Notes under the pieces: generated by a model | The model's input: only the letters and a program-made list of their open reading frames with translations | Told to the model about the DNA's origin: nothing | The model's database searches: none | Shown: positions 34,007 through 43,529 of the stretch, piece by piece | How positions within the stretch are numbered: the stretch's first letter is position 1 | Layout of the letters: each line of letters begins with the position of its first letter | Assembly: GCA_036873755.1 (NCBI GenBank) | Contig: JAVTVY010036974.1 | Coordinates: forward strand, 92,702-156,701 | Length of the DNA: 64,000 nucleotides | Source: Hanleya hanleyi | Lineage: Eukaryota; Mollusca; Polyplacophora; Lepidopleurida; Hanleyidae | Reading direction: 5' to 3' | Program-made: the position numbers and the translations under genes

Positions 34007-34489
34007 ATGACGGAGCATATAATACTGGCGTCTCTCAGCTTGACCCCCGAGGTTTTCCTGCACGTTTATGCGGATAAGGTCGATATCATGGAGGAGGTGG
34101 GAGACATCTGTGATGCGGACCCTACACAACCATGCCCGGCTCACATTCGTTTGTCTCGGGAGGGCTGGACCAAATTCAAACGGGTGTTGTCTGGTGAGCT
34201 GGACGGCGACCTCATTCACTTGTGTCAAGATGTGTACATCCGACGCGGCCCCTTCTTTGCTCAATTGGCTCGGCTAGATGGTGGTACAGTGCATTTTACC
34301 CTTCACCCTGATCTATGGTCTGCATTGCAAGATGCCGTGGTAGATGTGGATCAAGTGCTTACGGATGAAGATCGGTCATCAGACGAGTCGGACTGGTCAT
34401 TTACCATGGACAATGTGCTGGCAGAAGCCAACGAAGAAAATCAGAAAGAAACTCCGGCCCAAGATATACCCGTTATAAATAAACGATAG
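34007..34489 (+). CDS. tandem paralogue C (possible PC4-like fold), E2, intact
   Basis: 160 residues: EVFLHVYADKVDIMEEVGDIC (about 13-33), HIRLSREGWTKFKRVLSGEL (about 45-64), DVYIRRGPFFAQL, VHFTLHPDLWSALQDAVVDV (about 91-110), acidic tail. Shares GWTKFKRVL-GELDG-LIH and RGPFF with paralogue B. The 3' end carries the integrase TATA box. E1 has a one-base frameshift here. Function unknown; see paralogue B for the fold hypothesis. Confidence 0.65.
   Translation: MTEHIILASLSLTPEVFLHVYADKVDIMEEVGDICDADPTQPCPAHIRLSREGWTKFKRVLSGELDGDLIHLCQDVYIRRGPFFAQLARLDGGTVHFTLHPDLWSALQDAVVDVDQVLTDEDRSSDESDWSFTMDNVLAEANEENQKETPAQDIPVINKR
34474..34480 (+). promoter_or_regulatory. TATA box of the integrase gene (E2)
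   Basis: TATAAAT inside the 3' end of paralogue C, 43 bp before the integrase ATG. Confidence 0.55.
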
Positions 34490-34516
34490 AGCCAGGGTCC
34501 ATCATCAGTTGTCGCC

Positions 34517-35590
34517 ATGAAGCGCTGGGAGAAGGTGTTGGATAACTTATACTACAGTCCCGACAGTCCGGCGGCCTATAGTGCATTAACGGCTCTCTAT
34601 CGAGCGGCCACACCCCTGGGGATACAACGTGCTCAAGTCCGAGATTGGTTAAGAAAACAAGACACCTATATCTTACATCGAGCTGCCCGTCGCCATTTTC
34701 TACGGAACCGGGTCATCGTGGGAGGACTAGATGCCCAATGGCAAGCGGATTTGGTCGATATGAACGCCTTTGCCAAACACAATGATAGAACTCGGTATAT
34801 CTTGACGTGCATCGATATTCTGTCGAAGTATGCGTGGGTGGTACCCATCCGGACGATAACGGGGGCGAATCTCATAGCGGCGTTCAAGGACATCTTCAAG
34901 ACCGGGCGCAAACCTTTGTATTTGCAAACCGACGAAGGCACGGAATTCCTCAACAGACCGTTCCAACAGTTTCTGAAAGCCCAGAAGGTGTTTTTCTTCC
35001 ATACGTACAACGAGACCAAGGCTTCCGTTGTGGAAAGGTTCAACAGGACATCCAAAGGCCGCATGTATAAATATTTTACCTATAAGAATACAAGGCGGTA
35101 CATCGATGTTCTCCCGAAACTTGTGAGTGGTTACAATCGAGCCTATCACCGGAGTATAGAGAGAGTCCCCATTACCGTGACCCAACGCAATGAAGCCCAA
35201 GACCGGCGTGTCTTGTACCCCAGGCAATCGCAGCGAACGCCGAAGGAGGTGTTCAAGGTCGGGGACCCTGTACGGATCAGTAAAGTCAAAGGTCAATTTG
35301 AGAAAATTTACTTGCCCAACTGGAGCGATGAGCACTTCCTGATTAAACGGTGCCTACCCCGACAGCAGCGAGTCTATGAACTGCAAGATCTTCAAGGGGA
35401 ACCGTTGCTAGGGACGTTTTACGAGACGGAATTACAGCCTGTCGTAAAAACACAGCAAGACTACTATACGGTGGAGCAGATATTGAAAACGGAACGTCGG
35501 CGTGGCAAACTGTTTCATTTCGTCAAATGGCAAGGCTGGCCCAGTTCCTTCATTTCCTGGGTCGCGCCCAACCAGGTGAAACGACTATAA
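34517..35590 (+). CDS. Polinton integrase with C-terminal chromodomain, E2, intact
   Basis: 357 residues, full length for the family. Residues 1-70 form the N-terminal helical domain. The rve catalytic core carries the acidic triad D78 (WQADLVDM), D139 (QTDEGTEF) and E173 (VVERFNRT). Residues about 225-310 form an SH3-like region (VGDPVRISKVKG), and residues 315-357 a chromodomain with aromatic residues YTVEQIL and FVKWQGW that could bind methylated histone tails. The enzyme joins element ends to host DNA with a staggered cut that yields 6-bp duplications, matching the duplication seen at E3. All catalytic residues are present, so activity is possible. Confidence 0.93.
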   Translation: MKRWEKVLDNLYYSPDSPAAYSALTALYRAATPLGIQRAQVRDWLRKQDTYILHRAARRHFLRNRVIVGGLDAQWQADLVDMNAFAKHNDRTRYILTCIDILSKYAWVVPIRTITGANLIAAFKDIFKTGRKPLYLQTDEGTEFLNRPFQQFLKAQKVFFFHTYNETKASVVERFNRTSKGRMYKYFTYKNTRRYIDVLPKLVSGYNRAYHRSIERVPITVTQRNEAQDRRVLYPRQSQRTPKEVFKVGDPVRISKVKGQFEKIYLPNWSDEHFLIKRCLPRQQRVYELQDLQGEPLLGTFYETELQPVVKTQQDYYTVEQILKTERRRGKLFHFVKWQGWPSSFISWVAPNQVKRL

Positions 35591-35599
35591 AGCTTGGGT

Positions 35600-36022
35600 A
35601 AAGGCCTACCCAAGCTGGCCGATTTGGAACCGGACACCTTGGTGGTTCTGGTTGATCTCATGGCGGAGACGGATGCGCGCGTCATCCAACTCTTTACCAA
35701 AGGCAGCCACCATCGACGGCTCAGCATCATCTACATTGTGCAGAATCTGTTCAGTAAAAACAAAGAACATCGGAACATCAGCTTAAATGCCCACTACCTG
35801 GTGGTCTTCAAAACCCCGAGAAATACCACTCAACTGCTGCACATGGCGAGACAGATGTATCCCGGCCGCACACCGTTTGCGTTGGAAGCCTTTAAAGATG
35901 CGACAATCCCTCAGCACGGGTATATGCTCTTCGACACGGGTATAAGCCACCCTCGATCACCTTCGACTACGGACCGGCATCTTTGCCGGAGAGACACACC
36001 ACGTGTACATGCAAAAATAATG
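35600..36022 (+). pseudogene. E2 packaging ATPase remnant
   Basis: Starts 10 nt after the integrase stop with no ATG, directly at the region before Walker B. Seen: LVVLVDLM (first Walker B acid replaced by Val), LFTKGSHHRR, YIVQNLF, NAHYLVVFKTPRNTTQ, RQMYPGRTPFALEAFKDA. A frameshift near 35938 displaces the C-terminus. Walker A and everything between the integrase and this point, including the membrane-protein gene, are deleted. Confidence 0.85.
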
Positions 36023-36024
36023 TA

Positions 36025-36065
36025 AACACACCCACAGTGGCTCCCCCAGCTGGAGTGTGTGTGTT
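36025..36065 (+). repeat. conserved GGCTCCCCCAGC hairpin, E2
   Basis: Arms ACACACCCACAG / CTGGAGTGTGTGT around the core GGCTCCCCCAGC, directly 3' of the ATPase remnant. Confidence 0.7.
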
Positions 36066-36133
36066 TGATGATGGGGATAATTAAAAGAATTAATACCACA
36101 GCATGACTGACTTTGTCTCTGTTCTCTGAGGTA

Positions 36134-36141
36134 GATAAAAA
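36134..36141 (+). promoter_or_regulatory. TATA-like box of the core-protein gene (E2)
   Basis: GATAAAAA, 35-44 bp before the candidate ATGs at 36169 and 36178. Confidence 0.4.
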
Positions 36142-36168
36142 GGGCAGAGTTGTGGGTTCTAGCATTAG

Positions 36169-37263
36169 TTGTACATGATGTCTGCGCGAGTACGGAAGCA
36201 CGCCCCCAGGCTCCGTGTATTGAAGACGGCTCCACCCGAGTTGGTCCGAACCATTGCACGCGGTGCGGACCCTGACCTTGTACGCTGTCTGTGCGAGATC
36301 GGGTACAACCTGTTAAAAGGCAACGTACCACTGACTCCGGCTCAGAAGACCAAGTTGGCCAAGCATAAGACAGGTCTCCGAACCCTAGTCCAGAAGCGAG
36401 TCTCTCAAACACAAACGAAAAATATGTTACAGAAAGGCGGCTTTCTCGGGGCCATCTTTGGGTGGACTCTTCGGCCGACAATGAACCACACGAAAAAAAT
36501 GGTCCTCGTCGAACCACGGTTCCTTCAAAACCTCCAATCGCCCTACCCTGTCCCACCTACGGTGAAGACCATAAACACCCTCGTTGAAGAGATGCAACAG
36601 ATCTTACGAAGACCGGGGTTAAGCGACAGTGAGAAAGTAAAACGGTACAATGAGACGCTTCAACGGTACAAGACGTTCATGGACCAATACAAAACCCTCT
36701 CTGCCCCAGCACCACCACCAGCAACACCACGCGACACACCGCCGACCTCAGCACCGCTCCAACAGCCGCCATTACCAGAGATACCACCCACAGCCCTACA
36801 GTGGGTGGAAGATGAAGTCCTGCAGAGTGTACCTGCATCGTTCAAGAAACAAGCTGGCCTGGTATTACAGCGGTTGAAACAGAATCCTAACATGACTTGG
36901 AATGATAAAGGCGAACTCCTGGTACAGAATCAGGTGGTCCCCGGTACCCACATGACGGATTTAGTGAATGACCTGATGCGTCAACGCAGGTCGCACACGG
37001 ATCCTCGAGGATGGGAGGTCTTCGCTCAAGGCTTGAAAGACATGCATGTACCACAGGAATTGGTGGAGAAACCCCAGCGCTGGGCCTGGATGCAGCGGAC
37101 CCAGCAATCGCCGAGCGGCCCACTACCTTCTTGGGAAGCCGAGTGGGAACCGGAGTCACCCCCCAAAACACCACCACAACGGGCACCTTCTTTTCACGCC
37201 TTTAAAAAACCACCCTTGATCAAGACACCCCACATCTCCAGAGCCGTAACACGTAGCAAGTGA
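36169..37263 (+). CDS. fused basic core-like protein and MVLVEP-family protein, E2
   Basis: 364 codons (start 36169 or 36178). Residues about 1-95 match the basic core-like protein (GNVPLTPAQKTKLAKHK, then QKGGFLGAIF). A deletion of about 50 bp at 36461 then joins it in frame to the partner gene at MNHTKKMVLVEP. The rest has a Pro-rich linker (APPPATPRD), LQSVPASFKKQAGL and a C-terminal basic RAVTRSK end. In E1 these are two overlapping genes. The fusion removes the hydrophobic APLAASVL tail of the core protein. Whether the fusion is functional or simply degenerate cannot be told. Confidence 0.6.
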   Translation: MYMMSARVRKHAPRLRVLKTAPPELVRTIARGADPDLVRCLCEIGYNLLKGNVPLTPAQKTKLAKHKTGLRTLVQKRVSQTQTKNMLQKGGFLGAIFGWTLRPTMNHTKKMVLVEPRFLQNLQSPYPVPPTVKTINTLVEEMQQILRRPGLSDSEKVKRYNETLQRYKTFMDQYKTLSAPAPPPATPRDTPPTSAPLQQPPLPEIPPTALQWVEDEVLQSVPASFKKQAGLVLQRLKQNPNMTWNDKGELLVQNQVVPGTHMTDLVNDLMRQRRSHTDPRGWEVFAQGLKDMHVPQELVEKPQRWAWMQRTQQSPSGPLPSWEAEWEPESPPKTPPQRAPSFHAFKKPPLIKTPHISRAVTRSK

Positions 37264-37311
37264 CCGCGACGAACACGACGACGGACACAACCGCCCAAGG
37301 CCTGGAACACC

Positions 37312-37319
37312 TATTAAAA
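37312..37319 (+). promoter_or_regulatory. TATA-like box of the late cassette (E2)
   Basis: TATTAAAA, 39 bp before the minor capsid ATG. No further box precedes the three downstream genes. Confidence 0.5.
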
Positions 37320-37350
37320 CCAACAACAGCAGCAGGACAGCTCAGTCGCC

Positions 37351-38126
37351 ATGTTTTACCTCACCCTACCCAGTAACAGTTCGCTGGATGTGTTTCCTGA
37401 CAACACCTTGGCCAAGTACGTCACCCAGTTACCGCAACCGTTGCATTTACCTGGACGATGGGAATGTGGCCTCGTGTATATCCAATACCCTTACTCGTGG
37501 TACAACGTGCGAGCCAATGAAGTGTGGTACGAGGTGACCTACGAACGAAAAGGCACCCGACTCACCCTCCCCGAAGGCCAATACGATACTCCCAAGGAGT
37601 TCATGCAGGGGCTGACAAGACTGTTGCATTATAAGGCTCTACGGGAGGTCATGAATGTTTCAAAACCCATCAAAACCTTTCCCTTCAAGAATCACGTGGA
37701 CTTCGATTACAACGCACACAACGACAAGGCACAGATCATCCTCACCGCCAACGTGAGTGTCGTACTGAGTCCTATCCTACAGCAAATGCTGGGTGTCGAT
37801 CTACAGACGTTCGCTGGTCCCTCCGCCCACCAAGGCCAGATCCCGATGGATATGAAGTCGGGTATGTCGGGTAAGTCGGGTATGTTGAACGACAACCACA
37901 TCGTGGGCGATATCAACACACCTCTGTTACGGGTGGTCCCCATTAAAAAGACGTATGGAGATCAAATCACCCACAGTTTCACCCACATGCTCTACGACAA
38001 ACCGACATCAACACTATCACGGTGGATATAAGAGATGACACGGGACGACTGGTGGCATTCGAACGAGGAAAAGTGGTGCTGACGCTTCATTTTCGACAAG
38101 CACGTGCTCCCCACTTTGTACAATGA
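37351..38126 (+). pseudogene. E2 minor capsid (penton-like) protein, 8-nt deletion
   Basis: Same protein as 2921-3709. Open to about 37994, where 8 nt are missing relative to E1; the homologous C-terminus continues in another frame (DINTITVDIRDD to FHFRQARAPHFV) to the TGA at 38124-38126. That stop overlaps the next ATG as ATGA. A SGMSGKSGM stretch at about 37856-37885 differs from E1. Confidence 0.78.
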
Positions 38127-38527
38127 AGGCGTCTTACGAGTGCGATGCACGCAGCTATATGGACTATTATGCCCAACAGGCCGGAGGTGGCCTTCCGGTC
38201 TTTAGTGGTGCGCGCATGCAACCAGGGCACGGGCTGAGAAACATACTCGGGAGCGTCGTCAAAACGTTCCTGCCCTTGGTGACGCGTGGGGTGAAAGCAA
38301 TCGGCAAACAAGCGGTACGCAGTGGACTGCAACTCGCCGGTGATGTCTTGGGGGGTACGGCATCCAAAGAAGCCTTGAAACGGCGGGCCAAAGAAGGGGG
38401 AGGCGTCTTGGTGGCCAAAGCACAACGCACCGTAGGGAATAAAAGACCTGCACCACCGAGACCACGCACCAGTCGACGACCGACCCAGCGACGACGCACA
38501 TCGAAGACCCAGGATATCTTTTCTTAA
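38123..38527 (+). CDS. pX-like basic virion protein, E2, intact
   Basis: 134 residues. The N-terminus has YYAQQAGGGLPVFSGARMQ (about 15-33) with a glycine-rich turn; the middle segment TFLPLVTRGVKAIGKQAVRSGLQ (about 52-74) looks amphipathic; the C-terminus is Arg/Pro-rich. Conserved in Polintons and adintoviruses next to the capsid gene and compared in that literature to adenovirus pX/mu-like proteins, so a genome-condensing or membrane-active role is inferred. Start overlaps the previous stop (ATGA); stop lies 2 nt before the major capsid ATG. Confidence 0.75.
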   Translation: MKASYECDARSYMDYYAQQAGGGLPVFSGARMQPGHGLRNILGSVVKTFLPLVTRGVKAIGKQAVRSGLQLAGDVLGGTASKEALKRRAKEGGGVLVAKAQRTVGNKRPAPPRPRTSRRPTQRRRTSKTQDIFS

Positions 38528-38529
38528 AC

Positions 38530-39839
38530 ATGTCCTTAATCCATGCAGAGTCCTGCCCCTCCACCAACAGTGAATTTGATTTGTGGACCGTCCCGCCCAC
38601 ACATACCAGTGCCGAACAAGGATTATGGGTGGAGCATCTCCCGCTCTCCAGCATCAACGAAACAGGACCCATCGAGTTCACCATCAGTAATGCGGATACG
38701 GCCTATGTGGATTTAGCCCATACATACTTGTATGTGAAAGCCAAGGTCGTCAATGGGGATGGCTCCAGAATCGTCGACCAAGCAACGGTGGGCCCGACGA
38801 ATCTCTGGTTGCAATCTATGTTTCAACAGGTGGATATATTTCTCAGCGAACAAACTCATCAGTGACTCGACCAACACGTACCCCTATCGAGCCTACATCG
38901 AGACGCTGTTGTCGTATGGACGAGAGGCTAAAAAATCTCAGCTGACAGCCGCTTTATTCTACCAGGACACAGCCGAGCACATGGGCGAACGACAATGCGG
39001 GATATAACAAACGGAAGGCTTTGACCGCGAATGGTGTCTCGGTGGATATCATGGGTCGACTGCACGCAGACATGTTCATGCAAGACCGGTACCTCTTGAA
39101 CAAGATCCCCATCAAAATCCGACTGATACGGGCGCCTCCGTCCTTCGCCTAGATGGCCACTAACGTAGAGGGGCATGCTGCTGACTATAAGATTGTCATC
39201 CAAGACGCAGTCCTGTATGTCCGAAAAGTGAAACCGAATCCAGCCGTTCAACTGGGACACCTCAAAGCCTTGGAAACAAAACCAGCCCAGTACCCTATCC
39301 GGCGTGTGCAAACCAAAGTGTTCTCTGTGTCGGCTGGAAATATGAGCGCCAACAAAGAAAACCTGTTCCTGGGGGAACTACCTAAGCGATTGATCCTGGC
39401 CTGTGTGGAAAATACCAGTTTCAGCGGTGCCTACCCAGAGAACCCGTTTGACTTTAAACATTTCGGCATCAATTTGGTGGCCCTGCATGTGGATGGACAA
39501 CAGGTCCCAGCTACGGCCTTAACACCGAACTTTGGGCGCGCAAATTTCATTCGAGCCTATCGGAGCCTGTTTACAGCCACCGGTCAAATCAACCAGGACG
39601 AAGGGAATATGACCAGTCGGGAGGACTACGCGAACTGATACACGTTGTTCTGTTTCGATCTGACCCCCACCTTAGAGAACGACCATCAGCTTGCCCTCGC
39701 CAAGCAAGGCAATTTACGGTTGGAAATCCACTTTGCGCGAGCCCTCCGGAGCACCGTCAATGTGATCTGCTACGCCGAGTTTGACAACATCATTCAAGTG
39801 GACAAGGCACGCAACGTCCTGTGTGACTTTGCCACCTAA
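38530..39839 (+). pseudogene. E2 major capsid protein, several breaks
   Basis: Double-jelly-roll capsid homologue beginning MSLIHAESCPSTNSEFDLW. Frame disturbances lie near 38850 and 38985; nonsense codons at 39150-39152 (TAG where E1 has TTG) and 39637-39639 (TGA where E1 has GGA). The C-terminus ends CDFAT-stop at 39837-39839, 1 nt before the protease ATG, giving the native end of the gene that E1 lost. Nothing beyond these breaks distinguishes it from E1. Confidence 0.85.
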
Positions 39840-39840
39840 C

Positions 39841-40314
39841 ATGGATACAGACCAGATAACCATCGTGCTGGAGAATGACCCAGGGACACGTATGGTCTTT
39901 CAAGGGGTGTTCGCCCGAGATGTGTTCCCATTAGACCGTATGTATCGTGCTGCGTACGTTCTCAACACGGACCCCATGGATCGGCCCGGTGAACATTGGG
40001 TGGGCGTGTACTTGACAGAACAGCTGGGCGAATACTTTGACCCGTACGGCCTGCCACCCCTCCATCCCGATTTAACAGACTGCATGGATCAAGGCACAGA
40101 GACGTGGTGTTGGAACAGTCAAACGTTGCAAAGCCTGACCAGTAGCGTGTGCGGACAATATTGCTTGTTTTACCTGTACCATCGATGCCGGGGAAGAACC
40201 TTATCTACCATCGTACAGATGTTTGACGAGTACCCCAAGGCCGAGGACCGCGATGTACTCGTATATGACTGGGCCGCCCATCATTTCAATGTACAAGCCC
40301 CGTTCTGGGCTTAA
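39841..40314 (+). CDS. adenain-type cysteine protease, E2, intact
   Basis: 157 residues, close to the usual adenain length (about 200, Polinton forms shorter). Candidate catalytic residues in the family order: His52 (GEHWVGVYL), Asp67 (YFDPYG), Gln97 (LQSLTSS) and Cys104 (SVCGQYCLFYL), with Cys108 also present. The enzyme is expected to cleave capsid-protein precursors during virion maturation. The ATG is 1 nt after the major capsid stop, so translation by reinitiation on one late mRNA is likely. E1 has lost all but the last eight codons. Confidence 0.9.
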   Translation: MDTDQITIVLENDPGTRMVFQGVFARDVFPLDRMYRAAYVLNTDPMDRPGEHWVGVYLTEQLGEYFDPYGLPPLHPDLTDCMDQGTETWCWNSQTLQSLTSSVCGQYCLFYLYHRCRGRTLSTIVQMFDEYPKAEDRDVLVYDWAAHHFNVQAPFWA

Positions 40315-40430
40315 ATTCTTTCAATGTACAAGCCCCCTGTTCTGGGCTTAAGTTTACAAGCCCCCTGTTCTGGGCTCAAGTTCTGTCGATTTCAATGTAC
40401 AAGCCCCCTTTTCTGGGCTTCAGTTTTCAC
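40296..40430 (+). repeat. four AAGCCC/GGGCTT hairpins after the protease gene
   Basis: Four copies of ACAAGCCCC-TTCTGGGCTT-type inverted repeats, the first inside the last codons of the protease (AAGCCCCGTTCTGGGCTTAA), spaced about 20-45 nt apart. E1 keeps two. Possible 3'-end processing or transcription-termination structures; inferred. Confidence 0.65.
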
Positions 40431-40457
40431 GTGGTTGTTCTCACGTTGTTATTGTTG

Positions 40458-40463
40458 AATAAA
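40458..40463 (+). terminator. polyadenylation signal of the E2 late cassette
   Basis: AATAAA, 144 nt after the protease stop and just after the hairpins. No other AATAAA lies within the cassette's 3' end. Confidence 0.6.
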
Positions 40464-40880
40464 AAACAAACTGAGATCTCACCAAACAAAAAAACCTGTC
40501 TTGTGTGTTTTCTATATGAGCATAATGCATGAAGACTATAACAGACATGTGGGGATTCGGTCAAACTGGCTTTGAACACCGTGGAGAAAGTAGCCAATCA
40601 GTGACCTAGGATGGGGCCAAATGTAACCCATCAATGTCCAGAAAACATTACACGGATGTACAAGAACCCGGATGCAGGCGCGGACGTAGGCGAAAGCATC
40701 CTAGTATCCGGATGTAAGCGCAGACGTGAGCCAAATTCTAGTACCCGTCCATTGGTTCTTTTATCGATCGCTCATTGGCTCTTTTTCTCGGCCGCTGATT
40801 GGTCCAAATGGAACTGCCGATCCTTCCCAGGTTAATTTACAATCCCCTTTTTGTGTTCAAGCTCTGAATATCGATGCCGC
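40464..40880 (+). other. E2 3' flank
   Basis: Matches E1 950-1139 inverted for the first part. Contains two copies of a GGATG-AGGCGCAGACGT-type segment (40672 and 40710) and three CATTGG/GATTGG-type CCAAT-like words (40752-40803). No gene. Confidence 0.5.
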
Positions 40881-41692
40881 AACATTGCCGAAAGGGAGAC
40901 CTTTGACCTTTTGACCTGGATGTGACCTTTGATCTTTTGACTCGACATTCACCCGCGCACTTCCGGTGATGCCGCGCAGGCGTGCGGCCGGATAATCCGC
41001 GCGCGCGCACTCGGCCGGATAACCCGCGCGCGCTGCGGCCGGGGTGGGCCGGGAAAAATCCCACAGACAGGTCAGTACATGCATTCCTATCATGTTCCCA
41101 GGGCACACCCCATTCACACAGACCCTCATACATACCCGGATGCAGGCGCAGACGTCAGAGAAATTCTGGCGGGGAAAAACCCACAGACAGGTCAGTACAT
41201 GTCCTATCATGTGCCCAGGTCACGCCCCATTCACCCAGACCGGAAGTGACGTCATACCCCTAATTTTACATGCACCCACCCATGACTGGATGCCCCATCA
41301 CGAATGCTTCACTTTGATACCTCACTCCATCGGACCATTAGTGGCCCACCTAGACCGCAAAACGTCTATTTCCACACCCTTTTCCCACAATTCCCTGTCT
41401 GCGCATGCGCAGAATGTCGAAAACGGACGACACACTACTCCAGGCGGTTGCTCCTTCACACATGCTTCACATGGATACCTCACTCGACTCCATCGGCCCA
41501 TTAGTGGCTCGCCTAGATCCCAAAACGTCTATTTCCATACCCTTTTCCCACAATTCCCTGTCTGCGCATGCGCAGAATGTGGACAACGGCCGAGACACTA
41601 CTCCAGGCGGTTGCTCCCTCACATATGCTTCACATTGATACTTCACTCGACTCCATCGGCCCATTAGTGGCTCGCCTAGGCCCCAGAACGCT
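40880..41692. repeat. E2 right terminal repeat with 181-bp tandem units
   Basis: GGTCA half-site cluster (40905-40945), CpG block (40970-41050), ETS-CRE composite at 41239-41254, then about two and a half 181-bp units (from 41320, 41490 and 41650) with GGCCCATTAGTGGC and GCGCATGCGCAG. Inverted relative to 32143-32760. Homology ends near 41692. Confidence 0.8.
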
Positions 41693-43529
41693 GGAGATAT
41701 AGCAGCTGGAGATGTAGATATATTTCGGGTACCCCCGGAAATATGGCTTTAAATGCTTGCTACCTACTACTAACGTGACTGCTCGTCAACATATTACTAT
41801 ACCAAGGTGATAATTTGTTGTTATCGATGAGAGGATCGGAAGTACGTATGAAGAGTTAGAAATATCAGAAACTTTCGAGCTTGCCCTCAGAATACCATAA
41901 AAGAATTACATGGCAATGTATAAAAGAATTTCATGGCAATGTATAAGTTATCCATTCCGTCATCATAGTAAAAGCATGATGAAACTAGGGCTGGAATGGC
42001 CTCTCAACACTCTTACAGTTCGGGGAATAAGTCAGTGAGTGGGCTCCTAAGGTCGCTCTCAACAATTTCTCTGCCATATCACGACGATCCAGACACATCA
42101 TCCTGACACGAGGCCAACCGGTCTGTGATCTATCCACTTCGTGCTGAGCGTAAAGCGATCAAGATACAAATCATATTGTTTTAGTCTTTGGTATGACTCG
42201 ACCCGGGATCGACCCCGAGACCTGTGGCTTGCGAGGCGTGCGATCTGTATATTAAGAACTTCAGCTACCAATAAAACCGGTATCTCACAAAAGCCTAACC
42301 TGTCTCAGTAATGTCAAAAGCGGGACCTCGTCTAGTTGACAAAACACCCCACTCTCACACTTGAAAACTCCGAAACATTCGACTCCTAGAAAATATATCG
42401 TATTTCCGATTTCCGTTTGAAAAGTAGTAGCAGTACTAAGTATACAGTTTGACCAGATTACCACCGGTTTAATTTGAACGTTATTTACATCAAATCCAAA
42501 TGACGAAGATGAAGATACCCACTGGAATCCCCCTGAGTTACTTCCCTTTGTAATAACTAAAAAAAACTGCAGATTTTTACAGCATCTGATGAGCAATTAA
42601 ACTCTAAAGGTAAAGGCTTCAAAGTTTCAAAATACAAATAACACAGAGGTGGTGAAAAACAACGTCACAGTCTGATTACGTTTACGTCGTATTTTATCGT
42701 GTCGACTGACATTACCTCATGATATTACGCATTGGCATTCTAAACAGAATAACCTTCGACGTCGGACGCTGTTTTGAAATGTTCATCCAAATGAACCTAG
42801 AGACACTAACACAAGCCAAGGTACACCTGCACTTGCCCAGAGACAAGGAACAGAAAGATTGGGAAGATGATGTATATGCTAAAATCAACAATTAAACAAA
42901 CAACCAGAAGGACATGTGGGAAGCGCACCAAAACAACAGAGAGGAAGCTGTTCAACCAAAAACAACAGAGACGAAGCTGTTCTCTCAACCTTTCAACCAA
43001 TCGGGTTCCATGTGTGTTTAAGCAGGATGAGATGCTGGTAATGATGAGAGACGCATTCTTCGAAGGAAAGCCTCTGAACACAGCGTAATTTGACGACACG
43101 TTCAAAGAGCAAATCTGTACCACTTACCTTGAGATCAAAGAAAACCCTTGCTCACTCAATGATTATCCATACAACGGCGACGTCATTTTGCCAGAAGTGG
43201 TTTGTGCCGTCAGCTATTTCCAACCAGGACTGCACCTGAACCCAACAACATTTTCCATAACAGCTTAAACATTCCGGTAAACAACTCACAAGAGTGATAT
43301 GAAAATTTGCTAAATATTGGGCTACCTTAAAGGCGAAGTTCAGCACAAAAAAAAACTGGCAAACCATACTACAGTCAACAGTCATCCTACCGGTCCTTTA
43401 CTCTCGCTTGCATGGAGAAAATTGAAAAAATAAAATAGCCTGGAACACATCGGAGAGACGAAAAACAGAGGCTTATAAGGAGCTCCATCCTGCATGTAGC
43501 ACAAATAGCCCTCAGTGCCTTATACAACA
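41693..43529. other. no gene; one tRNA-like or SINE fragment
   Basis: On minus, about 42285-42170, the sequence GGTAGCTGAAG...CGCACGCCTCGCAAGCC...GGTCTCGGGGTCGATCCCG resembles a tRNA-derived SINE head (A- and B-box-like), but the cloverleaf does not close convincingly. The remainder, including the frame at 42806-43123, is not recognised. Confidence 0.3.

Larger units (their letters stand above)
32143..41692 (+). mobile_element. E2: Polinton/Maverick (adintovirus-like) element
   Basis: Sister of E1, genes on plus, with inverted terminal repeats at 32143-32760 and about 40880-41692. It keeps the full late end including the protease. Missing: polymerase B, Walker A half of the ATPase, and the Ser/Thr-rich membrane protein. 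The left end cuts into a Gypsy integrase region. Both ends stop inside a repeat unit and no 6-bp target duplication is visible, so both termini are probably truncated or rearranged. Confidence 0.88.

Noticed and set aside
1..41692. E1 and E2 as the two arms of one huge inverted duplication
   Set aside because: They differ in gene content (membrane protein, protease, deletions) and flanks, and the intervening 21 kb is unrelated; separate insertions of one family explain the inversion.
32143..41692. Polymerase B gene in E2 or E1
   Set aside because: No B-family polymerase motifs in any frame I read across either element; recorded as absent.
42170..42285. True tRNA gene on minus
   Set aside because: B-box-like sequence is present but the stems do not form a complete cloverleaf; more likely a SINE head or chance.
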